A DNA stretch of 11,196 bases, taken from assembly GCA_028696935.1 (NCBI GenBank), contig JAQVGE010000021.1, positions 1 to 11,196 on the forward strand. Reading direction: 5' to 3'. The position numbers were made by a program, and so were the translations under genes. The DNA is from Minisyncoccota bacterium. GTDB lineage: Bacteria > Patescibacteria > Paceibacteria > UBA9973. The notes beneath the pieces were generated by a model. That model was not told where the DNA came from. It worked only from the letters and a program-made list of their open reading frames with translations, and did not search any database. Shown in pieces: positions 5,409-11,196 of the stretch. Each line of letters starts with the position of its first letter. Within the stretch, counting starts at the first letter, position 1.

Positions 5409-5801
5409 TTATTTATTAAATAAACTTTTCAACCAAGACAAAAAATTGTTTTCTGTTCTAATCTTATCGTCCTCTATTAATCCTTCTTCTGTTATTTCTT
5501 CTTCATCAACAATAACAACCATTTTTTCACCCTCCTTAACAACAGGTAGTTTGTTTCTAATAACATCTTCCAATCCTTCTTCTGTCTCTAATTTACTAAT
5601 ATCTTTCTTAAGACTATCTTCTCTTTCTTCTAAAGCCTCAATCCTAGACAAAGCAATCTCTTTCTTTTTTGCTGTTTCCCTATCTTTTTTTATCAAACCT
5701 ATAATACTATAAATCAAAAAAATAATAAAAACAAAAAGTAACACCAAAGATAAAGGTGAATACCAAAAATTATTTTTATCTTTTTTCTTGAATTCTGCCA
5801 T
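5409..5801 (-). CDS. FtsB/DivIC-family septum formation initiator-like protein
   Basis: A 130-aa bitopic membrane protein. Residues 1-14 are a short basic N-terminus (KKKDKNN), about 17-37 one transmembrane helix (LSLVLLFVFIIFLIYSIIGLI), and about 39-75 a charged coiled coil. A small distal motif follows, GLEDVIRNKLPVVKEGEKMVVIVDEEE, typical of the FtsB/DivIC family, whose members join the FtsL-FtsB-FtsQ division complex. The acidic tail ends in NFLSWLKSLFNK. The frame extends 15 codons upstream, but I start at the ATG at 5799-5801. This leaves the -10 boxes upstream and avoids overlap with the divergent small gene. tRNA-Gly follows after 5 nt. Confidence 0.85.
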   Translation of the reverse strand: MAEFKKKDKNNFWYSPLSLVLLFVFIIFLIYSIIGLIKKDRETAKKKEIALSRIEALEEREDSLKKDISKLETEEGLEDVIRNKLPVVKEGEKMVVIVDEEEITEEGLIEDDKIRTENNFLSWLKSLFNK

Positions 5802-5816
5802 AAAAACTTGTATAAT
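5788..5816 (+). promoter_or_regulatory. Promoter of the 34-aa ORF (predicted leaderless)
   Basis: TTGAAT (5788-5793), a 17-nt spacer and a perfect TATAAT (5811-5816), ending 6 nt before the ATG at 5823. This is the best-formed promoter in the window after that of the slipin gene, and it supports the tiny ORF downstream. Confidence 0.65.
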
Positions 5817-5820
5817 TATA
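5809..5820 (-). promoter_or_regulatory. -10 region of the FtsB/DivIC-like gene, sharing a palindrome with the divergent promoter
   Basis: On the minus strand TATAAT (5815-5820) runs into TATACA (5809-5814). The second ends 7 nt before the ATG at 5801; the first would give a leader of about 7 nt. TATAATTATA (5811-5820) is palindromic, so the -10 boxes of both divergent genes overlap. No clear minus-strand -35 box is visible. Confidence 0.5.
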
Positions 5821-5822
5821 TC

Positions 5823-5927
5823 ATGTTTTTCAGCACCAAAGGACAAAAGAGAGTAAAGATAGTTTTCGGAGTTATTTCAATCCTAGTGATTGTTAGTATG
5901 ATTTTGCTATATCTTCCTATCTTTTAA
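5823..5927 (+). CDS. 34-aa single-span membrane peptide, unknown function
   Basis: A small ORF beginning MFFSTKGQKRVKIVFGV and ending LLYLPIF. A basic N-terminal segment (K6-K12) is followed by a hydrophobic helix (about 13-34: IVFGVISILVIVSMILLYLPIF) running to the last residue. This gives one membrane span with the basic end predicted inside by the positive-inside rule. Support for it being real: a well-spaced promoter ends 6 nt before its ATG, it fills the gap between two opposing genes without overlapping either CDS, and its composition is membrane-like rather than random. It converges on lepA, with the stops 10 nt apart. Its function is not known to me. Confidence 0.6.
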   Translation: MFFSTKGQKRVKIVFGVISILVIVSMILLYLPIF

Positions 5928-5937
5928 TATATTAAGT

Positions 5938-7749
5938 CTAATTATCTTTATTACGCATCATCTTTAAAAACACTTCATGAGAGATGTTTATTTTTGCGTT
6001 TGATTGCATCCTCTTTTTACCCTTCTTTTGTTTTTCTAATAACTTCTTTTTACGACTGACATCCCCTCCTCCAACGACCTTACTTCCATGCATTAAAACA
6101 TCCTTACGAAAAGCTGAGACACCCTCAGAGGCAATTATCCGACCCAATGCTTTACCTTGAATCTTAAAAGCAAATTGTTGGCGAGGAATTATTTTCTTCA
6201 GTTTTTCAACTTGAGTTCTGGCCTCTTCCTCAACTCGCCTTCTTGAAATTACTCGAGTAAAAGCAGCCATTGGCTCGTCAGCAACTAAAATATCTAATCG
6301 AACAACATCTGCCTGACGATATTCCCCTATCTCATAAGAAATAGAAGCGTAGCCTGAAGTTAAACTTTTTAAATCATCAAAAAAGTTACGCATAAGTTCA
6401 CGAAGAGGCATTTCTAAATCAACAGATGATCGATTATCTCCAAAATTTTCAGTTGTACTAACAATTGCCTCATGGTCATACAAAAATGGCATTAATGAAC
6501 TTAAATATTCTGATGGTAAAATTATTTTAACATTAACCCAGGGTTCAAATATTTTTAAAACATTTCCATCGTCCGGGAAAAGATGTGGAGAATAAATTAT
6601 TTCTTCTTTCCCGTTTCGAAGGACAACCTTATAAGTAATTGAAGGCATTGTCACAATAAGCTCAAGATCAAATTCTCTATTCAAGCGCTCTGTAATAATT
6701 TCTAAATGAAGCATACCCAAAAAACCACAACGAAAACCTCGCCCTAGTGTACCAGAGGATTCTTCTTCGTAAGAAAAAGATGAATCTGAAAGACGCAGTC
6801 TACCTAAGGCTTGTTTAAGATTAGGAAAATCATCTTGACTCTCTGGGTAGACAGAAGCCCAAACCACAGGTCTTGGATTCATATATCCAGAAAGCGCTGG
6901 GCTTGGATTTTTAGAGTAAGTTATGGTATCTCCAACAGAAGCAATTCCTGGTTTCTTAATCCCTGTAACAATATAACCAATCTCCCCTGCTTTTATTTTA
7001 TCTTTTGGTTTTTCTTCAGGAGAAAAAGTTCCGACTTCCAAGGAAATAAATTTTTCCTGAGATACAGCAAACAAAAGAGCATCCCCTTTTTTAAACTCAC
7101 CTTCCATTACTCTGACATAAACAACAACCCCCCTATGATTATCATATTTAAAATCAAAAACTAAAGCTCTTCCCAAAGGAGTAGATTCTTCTTTTTTAGG
7201 AGGTGGAATCCTTTTAATAATCTCTTCCAATAAAAAAGAAACGCCTTCTCCAGTTTTCCCCGAAACAAGAATAATTGAATCTGGGTCAATATCTAGCAGT
7301 AAGGCAACTTCCATTTTTATTTCTTCAACTCGAGCCAAAGGGGAATCTATTTTAGAAATTACAGGAATGATTATTAAATTTGTGTCTCGTGCTAATTGTA
7401 AGGTTGTTAGAGTTTGTGCTTGAATTCCCTGAGTGGCATCTACTAAAAGAATCGATCCTTCAACTGCCTTTAAAGCTCTTGAGACTTCATAAGAAAAATC
7501 TATATGACCTGGAGTATCAATTAGATTTAAAATATATTCCTCACCCTGAAAAAGATGCTCCATTCTAACTGGTTGCATTTTAATTGTTATACCTCTCTCT
7601 CTTTCAAGCTCCATTGAATCTAGAACTTGTTCTTTCATTTTACGTTTTTCAATTGTCCCAGTAACTTCAAGCATTCGGTCAGCCAAAGTACTCTTACCGT
7701 GGTCAATATGGGCAATAATTGAAAAATTACGGATGTGGCTAGATAACAT
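5938..7749 (-). CDS. lepA: Translation elongation factor 4 (LepA), ribosome-dependent GTPase
   Basis: 603 aa, full length for the family (about 600). G1 is AHIDHGKST (13-21), G2 RGITI (52-56), G3 DTPGH (79-83). The G4 box reads SKID (132-135) where NKID is expected, and G5 reads SGKTG where SAKTG is usual. After domain II comes the EF-G-like part with GTLGRGFRCGFLGMLHLEI, then the LepA-specific C-terminal domain (RVEEEARTQVEKLKKIIPRQQFAFKIQGKALGRIIA, VSRKKKLLEKQKKGKKRM). EF4 binds elongating ribosomes and acts in back-translocation, translation quality or ribosome biogenesis, depending on the study. The ATG at 7749 lies 6 nt after a TGG-TAATAT box. Its neighbour upstream is murJ. Confidence 0.97.
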   Translation of the reverse strand: MLSSHIRNFSIIAHIDHGKSTLADRMLEVTGTIEKRKMKEQVLDSMELERERGITIKMQPVRMEHLFQGEEYILNLIDTPGHIDFSYEVSRALKAVEGSILLVDATQGIQAQTLTTLQLARDTNLIIIPVISKIDSPLARVEEIKMEVALLLDIDPDSIILVSGKTGEGVSFLLEEIIKRIPPPKKEESTPLGRALVFDFKYDNHRGVVVYVRVMEGEFKKGDALLFAVSQEKFISLEVGTFSPEEKPKDKIKAGEIGYIVTGIKKPGIASVGDTITYSKNPSPALSGYMNPRPVVWASVYPESQDDFPNLKQALGRLRLSDSSFSYEEESSGTLGRGFRCGFLGMLHLEIITERLNREFDLELIVTMPSITYKVVLRNGKEEIIYSPHLFPDDGNVLKIFEPWVNVKIILPSEYLSSLMPFLYDHEAIVSTTENFGDNRSSVDLEMPLRELMRNFFDDLKSLTSGYASISYEIGEYRQADVVRLDILVADEPMAAFTRVISRRRVEEEARTQVEKLKKIIPRQQFAFKIQGKALGRIIASEGVSAFRKDVLMHGSKVVGGGDVSRKKKLLEKQKKGKKRMQSNAKINISHEVFLKMMRNKDN

Positions 7750-7755
7750 AGCCCC

Positions 7756-7764
7756 ATATTACCA
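7756..7764 (-). promoter_or_regulatory. Extended -10 promoter of lepA (predicted leaderless)
   Basis: TGG plus TAATAT on the minus strand, ending 6 nt before the lepA ATG. The -35 region is weak (TTTCTA at 17-nt spacing). The G-run between box and ATG is not a Shine-Dalgarno sequence. Confidence 0.5.
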
Positions 7765-7772
7765 GAAAAGGC

Positions 7773-7802
7773 CTTGTTTAGAAAGACCCTTTATAAAACA
7801 AG
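7773..7802 (-). terminator. Possible weak terminator after murJ
   Basis: CTTGTTT (7773-7779) pairs with AAACAAG (7796-7802). A smaller hairpin, AAAG/CTTT (7782-7785 with 7789-7792), lies inside. On the minus strand only a short broken T-run follows. Transcription may partly read through into lepA. Confidence 0.35.
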
Positions 7803-7822
7803 TTAAAATATATTTTTTATTT

Positions 7823-9505
7823 TTATAGCTCAGTCTGTTCTGGGGCAATAATTTTATCACGACTAAATTTATGACCAATAGCCTTAATAACTCCATCTAA
7901 TTCTTTATTCTTCAGCAACAAAAGGACTCCGACTCCGACAGCAATTCCAATAATTCCAGAAAAGAATCCTTGTAAAAAGACCCCATAAAAAGTAGAAAGG
8001 CTAAAAATATTATCAAAGACACCCAAGGAAATATAAGTTACGAAACCCATAATCAAAGCCCCTGCCCCACTTTGAATAAAAGTTGGCCATAGTTGTGATG
8101 ATAGCCCGTGTAAAAATTCTCTCTTAAATAAAATCCAAACTAAAGAAAAATTCAAGAGTGAACCTAGAGTATAAGCTATTGGTAATGCCAGCATAATTGT
8201 TCCTGGAACATCTTTAACTCTTAATAATACTTCTAGCCTAGAAAGCACACTTGGATAATTTTTAAATAAATAAATTAAAAGATAAGCAAAAACTATCATC
8301 ATTAGAGAAGAAAAGACATTTATAAATAGTGGTTTTTTTGTATTTCCAGAAGCATAATAACCACGAACAAAGAGTAGAACTAAACCCTGTGATGCAAGCG
8401 AAATTACAAAAAGAGCAACAGCTGCTGCTGTCAGACGAGTATCAAACCAGGTAAAAGTATTTGAACCTAAAATAACTCTAACAATCTGTGCACGTAGAAC
8501 AATCAAAAGAGTAATCACTGGGAATGACCAAAAAATAATCTGTCTAGCTGTTTGGACAATTTGACTGACAAAATTATTCATATCTTTCAATGAGAAAGAT
8601 CTAACTAAAACTGGAAAAGCAGCGACAGAATAAGAAATTCCGATAATTCCAACAGGAACTGATTGTAAATTAAAAGAAAAAGTAAAAAGAGAAATAGAGC
8701 CTTCTTTTAAAGTAGAAGCCATTGAGATTAAAGCTATAAAAGCCAAACTATTACAAGACAATGCCAAAGTTCTAGGGAGAGACAATCTAGCTACCCTCCA
8801 CATCTCTCTCCAATTAATAGGAAAAATAAATCTTGGAATAAAATCATATTTAGCCACAACTGGAACTTGAATCAAGAGATGTAAAATTGCTCCTAGGATA
8901 ACACCCAGGGCCAAACCATGGATTCCTAAAACTGGATACAAAAAGATAATTCCACTTAAAATACCCAGATTGTAAAATACTGGTGATAATGAAAAAATAA
9001 AAAATCTTTTAAAAAGCTGAGTTATTGTTCCAATTAAATTAGAAAGACCAATAAAAATTGGAGATAGTAACATAATCCTACTGACATCAATCATCATCTT
9101 AAATTGATCTTCTGAAAAACCTGGAGCTACATAACGCACCAAGACTGGCATCAAAATAATCAAAACAATACTAGCAAAGACCATAAAAATCATAAAAGAA
9201 CTAAAAACATGGTTCATAAATTCTTGGGCTTTTTCTTTTCCTTCATCGTCTAGTTTTTTGACGATGAATGGCATCAACACAGTAACTGAAGCTAGAGAGG
9301 CAATTGAAATATAAACAAAATCAGGAATGCGAAAGGCCGCATAATAAATATCCAAGATTGGACCAGCCCCGACAATATTGGCCAACATTCTGTCTCTAAT
9401 CAAACCAAGAATTTGAGACAAAAAAGCGAAACCGCCTAAAAACAAGGCGGCTTCATTCACTCCATCAAGTTCTTTATTTAGAAATCCAAAAATACGCTTA
9501 GCCAT
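7823..9505 (-). CDS. murJ: Lipid II flippase MurJ (MviN family)
   Basis: A 560-aa integral membrane protein with about 14 hydrophobic helices. It moves undecaprenyl-linked lipid II across the cytoplasmic membrane for peptidoglycan assembly. The N-terminus has the MurJ signature: SQILGLIRDRMLANIVGAG (R37-D38 match the functional arginine pair position of TM1), then DIYYAAFRIPDF. WRVARLSLPRTLALSCNSLAF and LQSVPVGIIGISYSVAAFPVLVR are typical of the central core. The usual FAEGAF segment reads YISIASLASVTVL. The upstream gene is the ligase-like TPR protein; the gap is 46 nt and holds a TATAAA box, so murJ probably has its own promoter. The envelope context supports the function. Confidence 0.95.
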   Translation of the reverse strand: MAKRIFGFLNKELDGVNEAALFLGGFAFLSQILGLIRDRMLANIVGAGPILDIYYAAFRIPDFVYISIASLASVTVLMPFIVKKLDDEGKEKAQEFMNHVFSSFMIFMVFASIVLIILMPVLVRYVAPGFSEDQFKMMIDVSRIMLLSPIFIGLSNLIGTITQLFKRFFIFSLSPVFYNLGILSGIIFLYPVLGIHGLALGVILGAILHLLIQVPVVAKYDFIPRFIFPINWREMWRVARLSLPRTLALSCNSLAFIALISMASTLKEGSISLFTFSFNLQSVPVGIIGISYSVAAFPVLVRSFSLKDMNNFVSQIVQTARQIIFWSFPVITLLIVLRAQIVRVILGSNTFTWFDTRLTAAAVALFVISLASQGLVLLFVRGYYASGNTKKPLFINVFSSLMMIVFAYLLIYLFKNYPSVLSRLEVLLRVKDVPGTIMLALPIAYTLGSLLNFSLVWILFKREFLHGLSSQLWPTFIQSGAGALIMGFVTYISLGVFDNIFSLSTFYGVFLQGFFSGIIGIAVGVGVLLLLKNKELDGVIKAIGHKFSRDKIIAPEQTEL

Positions 9506-9513
9506 TTATTAAG

Positions 9514-9542
9514 TTTATAAATTAATCATTACCTCTATTAAA
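9514..9542 (-). promoter_or_regulatory. Possible murJ promoter
   Basis: TATAAA (9514-9519) with TTTAAT (9537-9542) at 17-nt spacing on the minus strand, in the 46-nt gap before murJ. The -10 box ends 8 nt before the ATG, so the leader would be 0-2 nt. Both boxes are imperfect. Confidence 0.4.
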
Positions 9543-9551
9543 ATACAACTA

Positions 9552-11196
9552 TTATTGTCCTAGAGAATCATTCTCACCCTCAGTAACTTCATCATCCTCA
9601 CCATCTTTTATTAATTCAATAGTTGAGCTTGGTTTTGAAATAGAAGAAATTGCATCCTTTATTTCCTGACTATCAGGTAATACTTGGCTAAGTATGTTAT
9701 ATTGAACCAAAGCATCTTCATTGCGGTTTATTTTTTGATACGATTGACCCAAGAAGAAACGCGCATTTAAGTAAGTAGGGTCTAAGATAACTGCTTTTTC
9801 AAGGGCACTTATAGCCCCAATATAATCTTCATTACTATATCTAAGCATTCCCAATCTAAAGAAAATTGTTTGATCGTTTGGTGTTTTTAGAGCTGCTTTT
9901 TCTGCTTGACCAATAGCCCCTGAAATATTACCTTCTTCTGCTTCAATCTGCGCAAGTAAGAAAAACGCATCAGTGTAATTAGTTTTTAGAGTAAGAGCTT
10001 CGTTGATTGAAGCTTTAGCTTCTTCGTTCTTCTTGTTCATAAATTCTAATTGAGCTTTTGCTAAAAGAATTGATGGGTTATTTGGAGACATTTCCCTTGC
10101 TTTACCATAAGCCTGAATTGCGCTTTCATAACTATTTTCTATAGAAAGTGAGGAAAAAGCACTGTACACATTACCTAGATTTAAGTAATTTAAATAATTA
10201 TTTGGACTTTGATTAATAGCACTATTAGCTGTTTCTTCTGCTAAAATTATAAGTTGCTGTAAATTAGACTTTAGAGTATCTTCAGAAACTTTTTCATCCT
10301 GTAAAATAAATCTGATTTCGTCTAAATAAAGTTGTGACAAACTACGATAATAAGTATCGTTTTTATTTAACCTAACAGCACTAAGAAGCATCCTTTCTGA
10401 TTTTGTGAGAGATTCCAGGTTCATTTGATAATTCAAACTCTTTGAAAAGTATACGACAGAAGTAAACTTCTCAACATAAATATAAGTTAGAGATAATGTT
10501 CCAATCATCAAAACCATCAATCCCAAAATAGCAAAGAAACTATTTCGTGGGCGATTCAAAAATGAAATTTCTTTAACTGGAATTACTTGTTTATAAACCA
10601 ATATTCCAATCAACATTCCACTAGAGGCAAAAGCCAAAGCAAGCATAATAATGTTTGGATTATAAACAAGAATCATTACCCAAGAATAAATTGTTACAAA
10701 GAAAGTAGTTATTATAAAGTAATTAGAAAGAGGGTTTTGTAAAGCAACTCGAAGAGACTGAATACCTCTGATAAACAAAACAACAATAAACAGCAGCAAA
10801 GCTCCAAAACCAAGAACTCCAGTAGTAACCAAAGCTGTACTCATAAAGCTAAAACCATCAGAAAAATCAACATTCCAAAATACAGTCTCAGTAATTTCTT
10901 TAGGTTGCCACAAAGCCCAATCTATCGAAAAAGTATTAGGTCCAGTCCCTAGAACTGGATTATGTGCTAATGATTTTAAAGCTACTTTACTTGTTGTAAC
11001 GATTGAAGGACGAACATCCATATTAGGAACACTGACATATCTTGAGACAAATCCTCCAATTAAATTACTTCCAATCAAAAAAGCTAAGGAGACCAAAACA
11101 ATAACGAGAGAAACAAAAGGAAATTTCTTTTTGTCATCCCCCCCATGAACAACTCTTATCCCTGCATGCTGGACTGAAATACTATAAACAAAAATT
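9552..11196 (-). CDS. O-antigen ligase/polymerase-like membrane protein with C-terminal TPRs (5' partial)
   Basis: 547 residues are visible; the frame is open to the right edge, so the N-terminal membrane part is missing. The first visible segment contains a hydrophobic helix, then the motif NPVLGTGPNTFSIDWALW typical of the Wzy_C/O-antigen ligase domain. Four or five more membrane helices follow, then a soluble region from about residue 265. This carries about five tetratricopeptide-like repeats (for example NPSILLAKAQLEFMNKKNEE, YTDAFFLLAQIEAEEGNISG, LNARFFLGQSYQKINRNEDA) and ends in an acidic tail (DGEDDEVTEGEND). The family ligates or polymerises lipid-linked glycans at the outer face of the membrane; the TPRs probably bind partners. 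The substrate is unknown. murJ downstream fits an envelope-glycan cluster. A TTG at 11096 is not the true start, because coding continues upstream. Confidence 0.85.
   Translation of the reverse strand, partial: IFVYSISVQHAGIRVVHGGDDKKKFPFVSLVIVLVSLAFLIGSNLIGGFVSRYVSVPNMDVRPSIVTTSKVALKSLAHNPVLGTGPNTFSIDWALWQPKEITETVFWNVDFSDGFSFMSTALVTTGVLGFGALLLFIVVLFIRGIQSLRVALQNPLSNYFIITTFFVTIYSWVMILVYNPNIIMLALAFASSGMLIGILVYKQVIPVKEISFLNRPRNSFFAILGLMVLMIGTLSLTYIYVEKFTSVVYFSKSLNYQMNLESLTKSERMLLSAVRLNKNDTYYRSLSQLYLDEIRFILQDEKVSEDTLKSNLQQLIILAEETANSAINQSPNNYLNYLNLGNVYSAFSSLSIENSYESAIQAYGKAREMSPNNPSILLAKAQLEFMNKKNEEAKASINEALTLKTNYTDAFFLLAQIEAEEGNISGAIGQAEKAALKTPNDQTIFFRLGMLRYSNEDYIGAISALEKAVILDPTYLNARFFLGQSYQKINRNEDALVQYNILSQVLPDSQEIKDAISSISKPSSTIELIKDGEDDEVTEGENDSLGQ

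Noticed and set aside
5153..5423. Two plus-strand ORFs (79 and 64 codons) across tRNA-Gly and its trailer.
   Set aside because: They are the antisense of tRNA-Gly and the hairpin island. Peptides such as GNRTRVSSLGR are the usual false translation of tRNA complements.
5846..5866. AGAGTAAAGATAGTTTTC inside the 34-aa ORF, resembling the shared hairpin core.
   Set aside because: It does not form the palindrome and lies in coding sequence; probably chance in AT-rich DNA.
6811..7164. Plus-strand 117-codon ORF opposite lepA.
   Set aside because: It lies wholly inside the highly conserved lepA frame, and its translation has no recognisable motif.

Overview
The window looks like a fragment of a Patescibacteria (Candidate Phyla Radiation) genome, probably of the Parcubacteria lineage. 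This is inferred from several things. The DNA is AT-rich and packed with genes, and it uses the standard code (TGA is a stop). The valyl-tRNA synthetase is compact and lacks a C-terminal coiled-coil arm. No Shine-Dalgarno-like sequence precedes any of the nine gene starts visible here. The gene content (PrsW-like protease, Hsp20, slipin, FtsB/DivIC-like protein, LepA, MurJ, ligase-like TPR protein) also fits. No rRNA or taxonomic marker is present, so the placement is moderate.

Layout. Bases 1-3299 (+) hold a tight operon: the end of valS (5' end outside the window), a PrsW/CPBP-like intramembrane protease 4 nt later, and an Hsp20 chaperone overlapping it by 4 nt. A bidirectional intrinsic terminator (3302-3330) separates this from the convergent slipin/SPFH gene (3350-4087, -). 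Bases 4171-5403 (-) hold three tRNA genes, Phe(GAA), Arg(CCU) and Gly(CCC), alternating with small genes: an 86-aa membrane protein and a glutaredoxin, with an FtsB/DivIC-like protein directly upstream of tRNA-Gly. Bases 5823-5927 (+) encode a 34-aa single-span membrane peptide. From 5938 to the right end everything is on the minus strand: lepA (EF4), murJ (lipid II flippase), and a ligase-like membrane protein with C-terminal TPRs whose 5' end is cut by the window edge.

How the genes work together. The right half concerns the cell envelope: MurJ flips lipid II, the ligase-like protein probably joins or polymerises surface glycans, and the FtsB/DivIC-like protein belongs to division. The left half is translation plus membrane and protein stress (ValRS, PrsW-like protease, Hsp20, slipin). 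The tRNAs and LepA add further translation functions.

Most unusual part. The DNA just downstream of tRNA-Arg and tRNA-Gly is dense in perfect hairpins and visibly richer in GC and CpG than its surroundings. The two islands share a nearly identical 16-nt hairpin core. In the tRNA-Gly case the trailer carries a copy of the tRNA's own 5' acceptor strand that could pair with the tRNA 3' end over 20 bp. I do not recognise these as a known RNA family. A second theme is that several -10 boxes lie exactly 6 nt upstream of the ATG, which predicts leaderless mRNAs.
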